A DNA stretch of 64,000 nucleotides from Planctomycetota bacterium. GTDB taxonomy: Bacteria; Planctomycetota; Planctomycetia; Planctomycetales; Planctomycetaceae. The translations under genes were made by a program, and so were the position numbers. Every line of letters starts with the position of its first letter. The stretch's first letter is position 1. The stretch lies in NCBI GenBank assembly GCA_027623235.1, contig JAQBVJ010000005.1, forward strand, positions 49,822 through 113,821, in the 5' to 3' direction. Positions 19,241 to 29,085 of this stretch are shown here, piece by piece. The notes under the pieces were generated by a model that was not told the origin of the DNA, made no database searches, and saw nothing but the letters and a program-made list of their open reading frames with translations.

Positions 19241-19304
19241 GTAGGGCCGGTTCCTACCGGCCTTCCTCCTGACTCTTGGATCGGCCGGTGGGAACCGGCC
19301 CTAC
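19241..19304. repeat. GGGCCGGT inverted-repeat element
   Basis: Two arms, GTAGGGCCGGTTCCTACCGG (19241-19260, continuing CC) and its near complement ending CGGCCCTAC, face each other around a short spacer. Each arm is itself partly palindromic. A partial copy (GGCCGGTTCCTGCCGG) lies at about 18303 in the cupin/DUF58 overlap region. It sits between two minus-strand genes. Confidence 0.7.
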
Positions 19305-19305
19305 G

Positions 19306-20649
19306 CTAAAGGCTCCATCCTTTGCGCGGCTCTCGCCCGAGAAACTGATCGGCTTCCGGGCAGTTTGTTGCCGTCATCTTTTTCACGTCCCATTCCAGTT
19401 TCTTCCCGGCTCGAAACGCGACGTTGCCGAGGTGGTTGGCCTCAGTCAGCGGCCCCGAGTAGCTGAACGGGCTGTCTGTCGGATCGCCGGTGCGGCACGA
19501 GTTCAGCCACTGCTGGTGCTGGCCGGGCGAGTCCGGGATGAATTGCTCCGGCCGCTTGAAATCTTTGAACTTGTCTTCGGGCAGCAGGATGTGCCTGTTG
19601 TAGTCGGAAATCAACATGCCGTCCTCGCCCACAAAGAGGACGCCGCTGCCAAACTTCGGGATGCCGCCCTGATTCCAGATCTCCGGTTTGTGCGATCCCT
19701 GATACCAGGTCAGTTTGCACGCAGGCATGTCGCCTCGTTCTCCGTATTCGTAAACCGCTGACATCGAAGCCGGCGCGATTTCCGGGTGCGGTTCTGGTCC
19801 GGACGCCTCGATCGTGACGGGCGAGTCCAGCTTCAGTGCCCAGAACGGCAGGTCGATCCAGTGGCTGCCCAGGTCCGACATCGTGCCGTTTCCGAAGTCC
19901 CACCATCGATACCACTTCGGGCCGGGGAAGTAGACTTCATCGTACGGGCGGTAAGGAGCCGGGCCGATCCACAGGTCCCAGTCCACGTAATCAGGCGCGG
20001 TCGATTTCCCTTTCGGTCGCTCCTGAACCGAAACGATGTCGCGGTTGGCCGCGGCGTCCTGCGGGCTCTGCCGTCCCCACGCGCGACCGACCCACACGTG
20101 AACTTCAGAGACCTTGCCGATCGCGCCTGTCTGGATCAGCTCAACGACCCGTCGGTAGTTCGGCATTCCGTGAATCTGAGTTCCCATTTGAGTCACGACA
20201 CCGGCCTGTGCCGCTGCCTGGGTGATGAGCCGCGCCTCATGCACGTTATGAGTCAGCGGCTTTTCGCAATAAACGTGTTTGCCAGCTTTGAGAGCGGGCA
20301 TCGTCGCGAACGCGTGAGTGTGCTCGGTCGTGCTGACAACGACACCGTCGATGTCGTCCACTTTTTCGTAGAGCTTTCTGAAGTCGGCAAATGTCCGGGC
20401 CGATGAGTGCCGTCCCGCCGCGACTCCGAGATTTCGCGAATTGACATCGCACAGCGCGACGACCTGGACGTTCTTGTCCTTCGTCATCGTGCCGAGATTT
20501 GCGCCGCCTCGACCACCCGTCCCGATGAAGGCGAGTTGAAGTTTTTCGCTGGCCCCGCGAGCTCGAAGGATGCCGGGTGCCGCCAGCGTTGAAGCGAGCG
20601 CGGTACTCGCCTTGATGAACTGCCTTCGCGAGAACGTGGAATTCGTCAT
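19306..20649 (-). CDS. Tat-exported Gfo/Idh/MocA oxidoreductase
   Basis: A 447-residue protein with a Tat signal (SRRQFIKAS then a hydrophobic stretch). The NAD(P)-binding motif is [13 protein letters not shown], followed by [11 protein letters not shown], which carries the family EKP Lys. A C-terminal domain contains [14 protein letters not shown]. Family members oxidise or isomerise sugars and inositols. Export suggests a tightly bound cofactor, as in other Tat-secreted members. AGGAAG lies just upstream of the ATG at 20649, which decides the start over 20718. The substrate is unknown. Confidence 0.92.
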   Translation of the reverse strand: MTNSTFSRRQFIKASTALASTLAAPGILRARGASEKLQLAFIGTGGRGGANLGTMTKDKNVQVVALCDVNSRNLGVAAGRHSSARTFADFRKLYEKVDDIDGVVVSTTEHTHAFATMPALKAGKHVYCEKPLTHNVHEARLITQAAAQAGVVTQMGTQIHGMPNYRRVVELIQTGAIGKVSEVHVWVGRAWGRQSPQDAAANRDIVSVQERPKGKSTAPDYVDWDLWIGPAPYRPYDEVYFPGPKWYRWWDFGNGTMSDLGSHWIDLPFWALKLDSPVTIEASGPEPHPEIAPASMSAVYEYGERGDMPACKLTWYQGSHKPEIWNQGGIPKFGSGVLFVGEDGMLISDYNRHILLPEDKFKDFKRPEQFIPDSPGQHQQWLNSCRTGDPTDSPFSYSGPLTEANHLGNVAFRAGKKLEWDVKKMTATNCPEADQFLGREPRKGWSL

Positions 20650-20749
20650 GACTGCTTCCTGCCTTGAGCTCAGAGGGCCACGCGATCCAACCGGCGGATC
20701 ATTCAGGGGACGCAGCACATCGTAGCAACGCTGTGAAGCAAATTAAAAA

Positions 20750-20793
20750 CGGCTCAAAACAAAAACTGCCCGCTGAGAGGACTCAGCGGGCAG
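20750..20793 (-). terminator. Rho-independent terminator of rpsT
   Basis: Read on the minus strand, a perfect CTGCCCGCTGAG stem with a 4-base loop is followed by TTTTTGTTTTGAGCC. It lies 33 bp after the rpsT stop codon and is the clearest intrinsic terminator in the window. Confidence 0.9.
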
Positions 20794-20826
20794 TCGAGTT
20801 TCAGTTTAAACGCCATCCTCAGCCAT

Positions 20827-21102
20827 TCAGCTGGTGGCGGTGGCCTTGCTCAGCTTCGCGGCCAGGCGGCTCTTTGTACGGGCAGCCTTGTTCGAATGAA
20901 TTAGATTCTTCGCAGCGGACTGATCCAGCTTCTTTGTGACTTCGCTGTACGCTTTCTGCTTTTCTTCAACCGGCGCATCGCCTTCCAGCAACGCGTCAAA
21001 CTTCTTCAGCAGAGTTCGCAGCGATGACCGCATGGTTCTGTTCTGCTGGCGACGTTTGATGTTTTTTCGCAAGGACTTCTTGGGGCCGATTTTGTGTGGC
21101 AT
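20827..21102 (-). CDS. rpsT: 30S ribosomal protein S20
   Basis: A 91-residue basic protein: MPHKIGPKKSLRKNIKRRQQ, NRTMRSSLRTLLKKF, then KNLIHSNKAARTKSRLAAKL, a full-length S20 pattern. S20 binds 16S rRNA early in small-subunit assembly. It is monocistronic with a strong terminator. No Shine-Dalgarno sequence is evident before its start. Confidence 0.97.
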   Translation of the reverse strand: MPHKIGPKKSLRKNIKRRQQNRTMRSSLRTLLKKFDALLEGDAPVEEKQKAYSEVTKKLDQSAAKNLIHSNKAARTKSRLAAKLSKATATS

Positions 21103-21293
21103 GGGTCAATATTATTTGCGGGAAAAAGTGGGTGAAAATTCAGCTGTAAATTCGAAGCGGGGAGTGTACCGGCTCCAGAATTCGGTTGCCAGTCAGCGGA
21201 AGTCGTTTCGGAGTGGCCGCCGCGCGTTCGAGCTTGTTTCTGAGTCCTGCTACATTCCGCACAGCAACTCCTGTCTCTCAAAGGACTTTCTGA

Positions 21294-22088
21294 ATGACTC
21301 GACCGGCGGATTCCAGACGGGAACTTGTGCTTCTCGGCACCGGAACCAGCACCGGTGTGCCAATGATCGGCTGTGACTGCGAGGTCTGTACTTCTCCCAA
21401 TCCTCGTAATCGCCGAACTCGGACAGGTGTCGCCGTCTACGCTCCCGAGGGAGTCCTGCTGATCGACACTTCTCCGGAGCTGCGGATTCAGCTGGTTCGC
21501 GAGCGAATTCCGCTCGCCCATGCTGTCCTCTTTACGCACGGTCACGCCGACCACATTTTCGGCCTCGATGATACACGACTTTTTGGCCACAGGCTGAACC
21601 GGCCGTTGCCGCTCTACCTCGAAGAATTCACCGAGCAGAACATCCGCTCGGCCTTCCACTACGCCTTCCGCGAGCCGCCGCGGGAAGCTCACCCCGGAGC
21701 CATTCCGCAGTGGGAGCTGCATCGGATTGGCGAGGACCCGTTCGAGGTGCTCGGCCTGCCAATCCAGCCGATCCGGCTCCTTCACGGCCGACTGCCGGTG
21801 CTCGGATTTCGAATTGGCAACGTCGCGTTCTGCACGGACGTCAGCCGAATTCCTGACGAGAGCTGGGAGAAACTCGAGGGCCTGGACGTGCTGATCCTGG
21901 ACGCTCTCCGCGAGCAGCCTCATCCGACTCACTTCGGCATCGGGCAGGCCCTTGAGGTGGTCCGTAAAGTCAAGCCGAAGCGAACTTACTTCACTCATAT
22001 TTCGCACAAGCTGGAAATCGAAACGACCAACTCCCGTCTGCCGGAAAACGTCGAGCTGGCGTGGGACGGGCTGCGGATTCCGTTTTGA
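21294..22088 (+). CDS. MBL-fold metallo-hydrolase (PhnP-like phosphodiesterase)
   Basis: A 264-residue cytoplasmic hydrolase. LGTGTSTGVPMIGCDCEVC gives the family N-terminus and a Cys cluster that could bind a structural metal, as in PhnP. THGHADHIFGLDD is the HxHxDH active site; FCTDVSRI and THISHKLE provide the other metal ligands. PhnP-type enzymes cleave cyclic phosphodiesters; others in the family are RNase Z-like. AAGGA lies before the start. No phosphonate genes are adjacent, so the substrate is uncertain. Confidence 0.9.
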   Translation: MTRPADSRRELVLLGTGTSTGVPMIGCDCEVCTSPNPRNRRTRTGVAVYAPEGVLLIDTSPELRIQLVRERIPLAHAVLFTHGHADHIFGLDDTRLFGHRLNRPLPLYLEEFTEQNIRSAFHYAFREPPREAHPGAIPQWELHRIGEDPFEVLGLPIQPIRLLHGRLPVLGFRIGNVAFCTDVSRIPDESWEKLEGLDVLILDALREQPHPTHFGIGQALEVVRKVKPKRTYFTHISHKLEIETTNSRLPENVELAWDGLRIPF

Positions 22089-22156
22089 GTTTTGCCCGTA
22101 GGACGGACGCCTACGTCCGTCAGACCTGTTGATAGAAAACAGACGAGGAGATCAGA

Positions 22157-25100
22157 ATGCAGCGAGCGTTTTCTGTCAGTCTGCTCTTTGTGATCCTGAC
22201 TGGCCCAATCGATTCCGCTCTGGCCGGGCCACTCTCGCCGGCAGAGTCCATCAAGCAGATGGTCTTCCCGAAGGAGTTGAAAGTCGAACTCGTCGCCTCC
22301 GAGCCGCAGGTCATCGACCCGGTCGCGATCGCGTTCGACGAGAACCTCGCTCTGTGGGTTGTCGAGATGAGCGACTATCCCAACGGACCGGCTGCGGGGG
22401 AGAAGCCGAAGTCGCGCATCAAAATTCTTTTCGACCAGGACAACGACGGCCACTACGAGACCGCGCACACTTTTGCCGATGAGTTGCTGTTCGCAACGGG
22501 CATCCAGCCGTGGAAAGGCGGAGTCATCGTGACGCTGGCCGGTGAGGTCGCGTGGCTCAAGGACACCGACGGCGACTTCAAAGCGGACATTCACGAAACC
22601 TGGTTCACGGGGTTCTCGCAGGACAATCCTCAACTGCGAGCCAACCATCCGACCTTCGGCCCGGACAACTGGATCTACATCGCGAACGGTCTGCGAGGCG
22701 GCAAAGTCATCGCTGTGAAACCCGAGTGGGCCAAAGACGCTAAACCGCTCGACATCAGCGGCAAGGATTTTCGCTTTGACCCGATCAGCGGAAAGTACGA
22801 GGCGATCACCGGAACCGGGCAGTTCGGTCTGACGTTCGATCAGTTCGGCAACCGCTTCATCTGCAGCAACCGCAACCCGTGCATGCAGGTCGTCATCGAG
22901 GACCGCTACCTCAAACGCAACCCGCACCTGGCCGTGTCGAAACCTCTGCACGACGTCGGTCCGGCCGGAGCGGACTCAAAAATCTTCCCGATCAGCCGAG
23001 CGTGGACGACGTCCAACCTGCATGCGGGTCAGTTTACGGCCGCGTGCGGAGTCACCTTTCACGACGGATACGGTCTGCCCAGCGAGTTCTTATCGAAGTT
23101 CTACACGTGTGACCCGACGGGCAACCTCGTGCATCTCACGAATCCAGATTATGGCCCGGCACTGATCACGTCGCGGCCGCCGCCGGACAACGTGGAGTTT
23201 CTCGCGTCGCCCGACGAGTGGTTTCGTCCGGTCAATCTCGCGAACGGTCCAGACGGTGCGCTTTACATTGTCGATATGTACCGGGCTGTGATTGAGCATC
23301 CGCAGTGGGTTCCGGTTGAACTCAAGGACCGCAGGGACACGCTTTCTGGCAATGATCGCGGCCGGATTTACAGAATCTGTGAGCGGAATCCGTCCGAAAT
23401 CATTCAGCAGCTTTTCCAGGTCAAGCCTGTTCGGAAGCAGGATGCCGCATCGATGTTTGAGGGCACACACTCAAGGCCGTGGCAGGCCGAGACGGTCAGA
23501 CGCCTGTTAATCCAGGAACAGGATGACGAAACGGCGAGACCGCTGATCGAGCAGACACTGGGGAAGGAGCCGGCATTTGGAGTTCACCGCCGCGACTTTG
23601 GCACGCGAAAAATTGCGTCGCTGGTCGCAACTGCGGCAGGCACAGGCACTCTGGGTGAAGGCCATCTGCTGGCCGCTTTTCGATCCTTTCTCGAACTCCG
23701 CGAGCCGAATCGAAACTGGATTCAGAGTTCGGCAAAGTCCCTTGTGCCGGCGATTCGTCACTCAGAACCGTTTCTCAGAAAGAACCAGCAGCTGCGAACA
23801 TCGATCACCCGACTTATCGATCACTCTGCGCGCGTCCGGTACCAGATTGCCCTTTCGCTTGGTGAGGCAACTCTCGATGAGGCAACGCTGGATTCACTCG
23901 TCGAAATCGCCTTACGCGACGCGGCCAGTGAGCCTCACCGGATTGCCGTATTGAGTTCCGTGTCCGGCAGCGAACGAAAACTCCTTGAGCAGATCTGGGT
24001 TCGAGTTGAATCGGTGAAGGCCTGGGGAAGACCGGGGATGCGCGATCTTGTCGGTGAGGTCGCGCGCGTGATCGGAGCTCGCAAGGTGGGCGAGGAAGTC
24101 GCGGCTGTTCGGCAGCTCATTGCGCAGTCTGTTGAGCTGGCTCAGAAGGCGGATGTTGAGGGTGACGAACTGGATCGGCGGAGGTTCGAGATGGCGGCGT
24201 TTCGCGGGCTCGTGTCGGCGGGCGGGCATCAGCCAGTTGATCTTGTCGGGCAGCCTCCGCAGGAGACCGCAGGCTCGATGCGTGTGCTGTTTGAATCGGC
24301 GGCCGTTCTGGCGGTCAGCGAGCCACTCGGCAAGGACGTGCGGCTGGAGGCGCTCGCGACACTCGGGACCGGCGAAGCGCGAGTGCCGGAGCAGGCATCA
24401 ACACTGAAGCGGATCTTCAACGAATCGTCCAACGCCGAACTGCGAGGCGCCGCGCTGGGTGGGCTCGCGCGGCTGCGGCAGGACGATCTTGGAGCGACTC
24501 TGCTTGCGGCGTGGCCAAAGGCGGGGCCTGCGATGCGGCGCGAGCTTCTAAACGCGTTCATGGCGACACCCGCTGCCGCTGAAGTTCTCGCCAGGGAAGT
24601 GATTGAAGAGCGGATCTCAGCCGCCGATCTGACTCCCGCTCACCGGACGAGGCTGCTTCGCATTCTGCAGGGCGAGAGCCACACCGCCATGCAGAAAGCA
24701 TTCGTTGAGGCGGCTCCGGAAGACCGGCGGGAAGTCGTCGCGCGGTACCAGGCGTCGCTCAAGCTGGATGGCGATGCAGAGAACGGGCAGAAACTGTTTG
24801 AGAAAAACTGCACGGTCTGCCACCGCATCGGGAAGCTCGGAGTCAACGTCGCGCCGGACATTTCTGACTCACGCACAAAGACGCCGGCTCAGCTTCTGGA
24901 AGCGATTCTCGATCCGAACCGCGCGGTCGATGCCAACTATTTCGGATACTCGCTCGTCACGAATGCCGGCAAGGTTTACTCGGGAATCATTTCGGCCGAG
25001 ACCGCGAATTCGGTGACGCTGAAGCTGCAGGAGGGAAAGACGATCACCATCCTGCGCAGCGAAATCGACGAGCTGCGAAATACGGGTGTCTCACTGATGC

Positions 25101-25237
25101 CAGTTGGCCAGGAAAAGAATCTCTCTGAGCAGGAGATGGCCGATCTGATCTCTTTCATCAAGAACTGGCGGTACCTCGATGGCAGGACGCCACTCGGACC
25201 AGTTGCAGAGCCACAGTCAAACGAGGGGAAACCCTGA
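22157..25237 (+). CDS. PVC-type haem-binding CxxCH protein with N-terminal dehydrogenase propeller
   Basis: A 1026-residue exported protein. Signal peptide at residues 1-23, then a membrane-bound-dehydrogenase-type beta-propeller (DPVAIAFDENLALWVVEMSDY, DQDNDGHYE with Ca-binding-like DxDxDG, NGPDGALYIVDMYRAVIEHP). A long helical HEAT-like middle runs about 400-850, and a C-terminal cytochrome c has CTVCH at 885-889 and MPVG as the distal Met region. This architecture is a planctomycete hallmark. It probably oxidises sugars or alcohols and passes electrons to the haem. GAGGAG precedes the ATG. The next 301 bp hold nothing I can support. Confidence 0.92.
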   Translation: MQRAFSVSLLFVILTGPIDSALAGPLSPAESIKQMVFPKELKVELVASEPQVIDPVAIAFDENLALWVVEMSDYPNGPAAGEKPKSRIKILFDQDNDGHYETAHTFADELLFATGIQPWKGGVIVTLAGEVAWLKDTDGDFKADIHETWFTGFSQDNPQLRANHPTFGPDNWIYIANGLRGGKVIAVKPEWAKDAKPLDISGKDFRFDPISGKYEAITGTGQFGLTFDQFGNRFICSNRNPCMQVVIEDRYLKRNPHLAVSKPLHDVGPAGADSKIFPISRAWTTSNLHAGQFTAACGVTFHDGYGLPSEFLSKFYTCDPTGNLVHLTNPDYGPALITSRPPPDNVEFLASPDEWFRPVNLANGPDGALYIVDMYRAVIEHPQWVPVELKDRRDTLSGNDRGRIYRICERNPSEIIQQLFQVKPVRKQDAASMFEGTHSRPWQAETVRRLLIQEQDDETARPLIEQTLGKEPAFGVHRRDFGTRKIASLVATAAGTGTLGEGHLLAAFRSFLELREPNRNWIQSSAKSLVPAIRHSEPFLRKNQQLRTSITRLIDHSARVRYQIALSLGEATLDEATLDSLVEIALRDAASEPHRIAVLSSVSGSERKLLEQIWVRVESVKAWGRPGMRDLVGEVARVIGARKVGEEVAAVRQLIAQSVELAQKADVEGDELDRRRFEMAAFRGLVSAGGHQPVDLVGQPPQETAGSMRVLFESAAVLAVSEPLGKDVRLEALATLGTGEARVPEQASTLKRIFNESSNAELRGAALGGLARLRQDDLGATLLAAWPKAGPAMRRELLNAFMATPAAAEVLAREVIEERISAADLTPAHRTRLLRILQGESHTAMQKAFVEAAPEDRREVVARYQASLKLDGDAENGQKLFEKNCTVCHRIGKLGVNVAPDISDSRTKTPAQLLEAILDPNRAVDANYFGYSLVTNAGKVYSGIISAETANSVTLKLQEGKTITILRSEIDELRNTGVSLMPVGQEKNLSEQEMADLISFIKNWRYLDGRTPLGPVAEPQSNEGKP

Positions 25238-25538
25238 CAGTGCGCTCGTGGGATCTGCTTATCTCCCACGTGCCAAATCGTGACAACCGCTTTCATCGTC
25301 TCAGGCAATTTAAACCGAACCTCATGGATTCCCTGTCCACACGGAATTCTGCCGTTTCGTTTGGAATTTTATGGAATCCGCGTCCGGTCCGTTGCTTGTT
25401 GCGGATTGCCGCAATTCCTACCGTGATCGCCGGGCAGTGGCCGCGTGACGTATGTTTCAAGCAGGGTTCGACATCCCAAACCTGACACAAGCGGCAGATT
25501 GAACCAGCCATTCTGTCGCCGGCAAAGCAGGCCTTCTC

Positions 25539-26324
25539 ATGAACAGCTATCAGGATATCGTGACCGGCACGCTCGATTCCCTTACGGTGGAATTGCGCGA
25601 GTACGTGGTCGCTCAGCTGAAAGTATCGTTCAAGGATGACTGGCTGAAGACCGCTCGCAACAGTTTCCGCAACGATCGCACGGTGACGAAGCTTTCGGAT
25701 GACACGGACGAGTGGGATGCGCACGCGCTTCTGACAATCATGTGGGATCACTGGAACGCGGCGTTTCGAAGCAAACTCGGTCTGTTTGAGCGGAGTCTGG
25801 TCGCAGAACTGCGAGCCTTCCGCAATCGGTGGGCTCACCAGCGCGGCTTCAATTTTGATGACACCTACCGGTTGCTCGACAGCACTCAAAGACTGTTGTC
25901 CGCAATCGGCGCCGAAAATGTCACGGCCATCAGCGAGCTGAAATTTCAGCTGCTGCGTGACGAATTCGGCGAGTCGATCAACGAGGCGGCACGCGACGCC
26001 GAAAACGACCGCGAGCGATGGGTTGTCGCTTTTGTGTACTCGATGTGTGGCGGGATTTTCGTTTATCTGCTGTTCAGGAATTTCGGCACGGGTGCCTGGC
26101 CAATGGGCGTATCGATGGCCGTGGGTTTTCTGTTCCTCATCTGGAAGAGAGTGACCCTCAAGGTGGCGACCATCGGACCTCGCGAGTGCCGTCGCTGCCG
26201 CCGCATTATTTACGGCACGACCTGTCCGTACTGTGCCGGCGGAGCTGGATTCGACTCAGAGGAATATCGACTTGGCGAAACCGAAGTTCGCGAAGTCGAA
26301 GACGAACAGCCCGCGTCGAACTGA
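25539..26324 (+). CDS. Swt1-type HEPN domain protein with two membrane helices and a zinc ribbon
   Basis: A 261-residue protein. Residues 1-140 match the Swt1-family HEPN domain: LREYVVAQLK, HALLTIMWDHWNAAFRSKL, RSLVAELRAFRNRWAHQ with the R-x4-H motif (R95, H100), and DTYRLLDSTQRLLSAIGAEN. Two hydrophobic helices follow (about 160-182 and 187-205), then a C4 zinc ribbon CRRC...CPYC (about 216-234) and an acidic tail. HEPN domains with R-x4-6-H are usually RNA-cleaving or RNA-binding and common in defence or toxin systems. Here the domain would face the cytoplasm, tethered to the membrane. It stands alone between a cytochrome gene and ruvX. Function unknown. Confidence 0.75.
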   Translation: MNSYQDIVTGTLDSLTVELREYVVAQLKVSFKDDWLKTARNSFRNDRTVTKLSDDTDEWDAHALLTIMWDHWNAAFRSKLGLFERSLVAELRAFRNRWAHQRGFNFDDTYRLLDSTQRLLSAIGAENVTAISELKFQLLRDEFGESINEAARDAENDRERWVVAFVYSMCGGIFVYLLFRNFGTGAWPMGVSMAVGFLFLIWKRVTLKVATIGPRECRRCRRIIYGTTCPYCAGGAGFDSEEYRLGETEVREVEDEQPASN

Positions 26325-26357
26325 AGGCGACCAGGTTTGGCATTGCCAGCGATCGAC

Positions 26358-26879
26358 TCAGCGAAACGACAGCGGCGCGGCCGTGCGGTCGTCGCTGTCG
26401 AGAAAGCTCTGCAGAAACACCTGAGCCGCCAGCTTGTCGCGACGCGCTTTGCGTTTCTTCTTTGAGAGGTCCTGCAGGTCGAGCAGCGCGTCTGCCGCAG
26501 CGGATGAGTACCGTTCGTCCCACCAGCTGACCGGGAGTTTGGTCACGGTGTGAGCCCACTCGCCGAACCGCCGCGCCTCGCGTGCTTTTCCGCCTTCGTC
26601 ACCGCTCTGGTGGACCGGCAGCCCGACGACGAGGCCTCGGACGCCGTATCCGACGGCCAGTTGCCGAAGCCACTCGGCATCGAGCTCGAGCGTGCGGCGC
26701 GAGTAATTTTCGAGGGGCAGCGAGATTGTCTGCTCTTCGTTTGAGATGGCGATGCCGATTCGCTTTTCGCCATAGTCGACCCCCAGAAGCGGGCCGAATT
26801 CCGGCACGGCTGGTGGCTGGCTGGCGGGATTGTTCGCGTCTCGCGACCCGCCCGCGCCAGACGCTCCGGATTTGCTCAC
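26358..26879 (-). CDS. ruvX: Holliday junction resolvase-like RuvX (YqgF)
   Basis: A 173-residue RNase H-fold nuclease. LLGVDYGEKRIGIAIS holds the first catalytic Asp, RGLVVGLPVHQSGDEG is the second conserved block, and WWDERYSSAAADALL carries the last acidic residues. YqgF is implicated in 16S rRNA 5' processing and possibly Holliday junction resolution. A Gly/Pro/Ser-rich N-terminal tail of about 30 residues is an extension. The start codon overlaps the stop of the DtxR-family gene by 4 bp (ATGA), so translation is coupled. Confidence 0.92.
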   Translation of the reverse strand: MSKSGASGAGGSRDANNPASQPPAVPEFGPLLGVDYGEKRIGIAISNEEQTISLPLENYSRRTLELDAEWLRQLAVGYGVRGLVVGLPVHQSGDEGGKAREARRFGEWAHTVTKLPVSWWDERYSSAAADALLDLQDLSKKKRKARRDKLAAQVFLQSFLDSDDRTAAPLSFR

Positions 26880-27589
26880 GACTGCGCTCCGGTTCCGGCG
26901 CGGGCTGCCTCAACCGGACCGGCTTCCACAGGAACGACGAGCAGATCCGTGGCTGCCTGACTGCCGATGGAAATTCGACGCTCGTCCATCGTGAGTTCGA
27001 TGATGCCGGCTTCGCGGCTGTTGGACGTCACGGTGGCGACGGTCCCGACCTCAAGCCCCTCTTCGGACAGGTAGCGCAGAAAGTCCGGGTGCTGATTCAT
27101 GACGCGCGACACTCGGACCCGCCGTCCCGTATCGCAACTGCTCAGCGGCGACGACGACGGCTTCGAGCCTCGCAATCGACCGTCCGCCGCGGGGATCGGG
27201 TCGCCGTGCGGGTCCACTTCCGGATGGCCAAGGTACTCGTCGATCCGATCGATGAGCACGTCGCTGACCGCGTGCTCCATGTTTTCCGCCTCTTCGTGGA
27301 CCTGATCCCACGACAGATTGAGCGTCTCGACAAGAAACTGCTCGATCAGCCGATGCCGTCTCAACATTCGCAACGCGAGCAGTCGCCCGGACTCGTTTAA
27401 GGTCACGCCTTCGTACGGCCGGTAATCGGCCAGCCCGGAATCGGAAAGCGTTTTCAACATGCTGGTCACTGAGCCCGGCGAGACACCGAGCCTTGTTGCC
27501 AACTGGCCGGTGGCGACAGACGGAGTTCCGTCGCGCAGCTCCAGTTGAAGGATCGCCTTCAGGTAGTTTTCGACGGTGAGGCTTAGCAT
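26876..27589 (-). CDS. DtxR/MntR-family metal-dependent transcriptional regulator
   Basis: A 237-residue regulator. The N-terminal winged helix is LSLTVENYLKAILQLE to VSPGSVTSMLKTLSDSGLAD. The dimerisation and metal-binding region is RRHRLIEQFLVETLNLSWDQ then VHEEAENMEHAVS, with the His/Glu ligands of the family. A C-terminal FeoA/SH3-like domain (VMNQHPDFLRYLSEEGLEVG) is present. It should repress metal uptake genes when Mn or Fe is bound. The first gene of an overlapping pair with ruvX. The start at 27589 was chosen by homology; the frame is open to 27649. The target may be the permease-DtxR gene at 46872, but that is speculation. Confidence 0.92.
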   Translation of the reverse strand: MLSLTVENYLKAILQLELRDGTPSVATGQLATRLGVSPGSVTSMLKTLSDSGLADYRPYEGVTLNESGRLLALRMLRRHRLIEQFLVETLNLSWDQVHEEAENMEHAVSDVLIDRIDEYLGHPEVDPHGDPIPAADGRLRGSKPSSSPLSSCDTGRRVRVSRVMNQHPDFLRYLSEEGLEVGTVATVTSNSREAGIIELTMDERRISIGSQAATDLLVVPVEAGPVEAARAGTGAQS

Positions 27590-27693
27590 GTTAAAACGAA
27601 TCGATGCGATGAGCTGAGCTGGCAAGTGGTGCCCCGTGGGGCTCCTCAAAAATCGAATCTCGTACCTGATCGGTGCAGGCCAGCGGCCGCGAG

Positions 27694-29085
27694 CTACTCG
27701 CCGCCCTGCATTTCTTCCAGCCGTTTGAGGCAGTCGCGGTATTCGTAATCAACGGCCAGAACTTCGCCGTAGTGATTCTCCGCCGATTCGTGATCGCTTG
27801 CCGCTTCGCACAACCGCCCCAGCCAGTAATGCACCTCTTTGAAGCTTTCGGCCTGCTCGTGTGCGTTGAGTCTCGGGACCGCCTTTTCCAGTTGCCGCCG
27901 AGCCAGCGCGTGTTTTTTCTCCCTGATAAAACACATGCCGAGATTCGTCAGAGCCTTCACTTCCAGCCGGTTGTCCTGAGTTGACTGCTGGAGCAGCGGG
28001 ATGGCCGACGAGTATTTTTTGTCACGCATGAAGCATTCTGCGAGCCGGAACTTCAGCTTCAGATCGCTGGAGTAGCGGTCGACACGGCCTCGCAGAACTT
28101 CTGTTTCTCGAAGCAGGAACTCTCGATCCAGCTCTTTGATCTTCTCCTTTGCAGCTTCGTCGTCACCAGCTTTCTCGCGAGCCAGCCGAAGGTTCTGGTC
28201 GAGAATCTCCAGCTCAACGTCCTCAACGAGCTCGCGAAGACTGGCATCGCCTCCGGTAATCTCCACGGACTTTTCGAGCATCTGCCGGGCTTCATCGAGC
28301 CGCTTGTTCCGGCGGTAGAACTCGGCGAGCTTCATGTAACCTTCGGGGGCGTCCGGCTCCTTCCGAATGGCACGCTGCAGGTCCGCTTCCTCGGACTGAC
28401 CTGGCCCGTCCACCTGGCCCCCGGTCTGAATTTTGAGTCGCTTTGCAACTTCGTGATCGGCCATGACTCCCTTTGTTGAGTCGGCTCCTTCGTAGCCACC
28501 TCGATCGATCACCTGCTTCGTCGCCGCCTGCTGAGCCCTCGTCCGGGCCTCGCCATCCATCGGGTCGATTCGGAAGATTTTTTCCCACACGCCTGTTGCC
28601 AGTTTGTATTCGCCCCGGTCTTCATAGAGCTCAGCAAGAACTCGCAGATATTCTTTGTTCTGTGGATCGCACTCGACAGCTTTCTGATAGGCGAATTCGG
28701 CGACGGCCGCGTGATCCTGATTCCGCGCGGCGTCACCCACGTCGGCATTCAACTGAGCATCCCACGGGTTAATCGCGAGGCCGTCTTCTGCCGCCTTATC
28801 AACCGCGTCCCAGTTCTTTGACATGCGGCCCTTCTTGATCCGCCCGCGCGGGCCCATGAGCTTCATGCCGCTCATCTTGGCGCCCGTTTTATTGTTGCCG
28901 TACTTCTTCGTCTCGACGCCGCGCAGCGCCTGGCGGAAGAGGACGTTGTCCGGCTCAATCTTCACACACTGAGAAAACATCTGGATGGAGTAATCCCAGT
29001 TCTCACTCTGCATGGCATCGTTTCCGGTCCGCCAGCATTGAGCGGCCAGTTTCCGCCTGTCATCGGCACTGCCTGCAACAGCCAT
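27694..29085 (-). CDS. Tetratricopeptide repeat protein
   Basis: A 463-residue soluble protein with multiple TPR-like helices (WDYSIQMFSQCVKIEPDN, AEFAYQKAVECDPQNKEYL, YMKLAEFYRRNKRLDEARQM, CFMRDKKYSSAIPLLQQS, HYWLGRLCEAASDHESAENH). No signal peptide is seen, so it is likely cytoplasmic. A basic segment (KKYGNNKTGAKMSGMKLMGP) at about 60-85 is conserved-looking. It probably scaffolds a complex; partners unknown. GAGG precedes the ATG by 8 bp. A coiled-coil stretch (LRLAREKAGDDEAAKEKIKE) lies near residue 300. Confidence 0.85.
   Translation of the reverse strand: MAVAGSADDRRKLAAQCWRTGNDAMQSENWDYSIQMFSQCVKIEPDNVLFRQALRGVETKKYGNNKTGAKMSGMKLMGPRGRIKKGRMSKNWDAVDKAAEDGLAINPWDAQLNADVGDAARNQDHAAVAEFAYQKAVECDPQNKEYLRVLAELYEDRGEYKLATGVWEKIFRIDPMDGEARTRAQQAATKQVIDRGGYEGADSTKGVMADHEVAKRLKIQTGGQVDGPGQSEEADLQRAIRKEPDAPEGYMKLAEFYRRNKRLDEARQMLEKSVEITGGDASLRELVEDVELEILDQNLRLAREKAGDDEAAKEKIKELDREFLLRETEVLRGRVDRYSSDLKLKFRLAECFMRDKKYSSAIPLLQQSTQDNRLEVKALTNLGMCFIREKKHALARRQLEKAVPRLNAHEQAESFKEVHYWLGRLCEAASDHESAENHYGEVLAVDYEYRDCLKRLEEMQGGE

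Noticed and set aside
22088..22130. GTAGGACGGACGCCTACGTC hairpin as the terminator of the MBL hydrolase gene
   Set aside because: The stem is short (ACGGAC/GTCCGT), no T-tract follows, and it resembles a common interspersed repeat, so it was not listed as a terminator.
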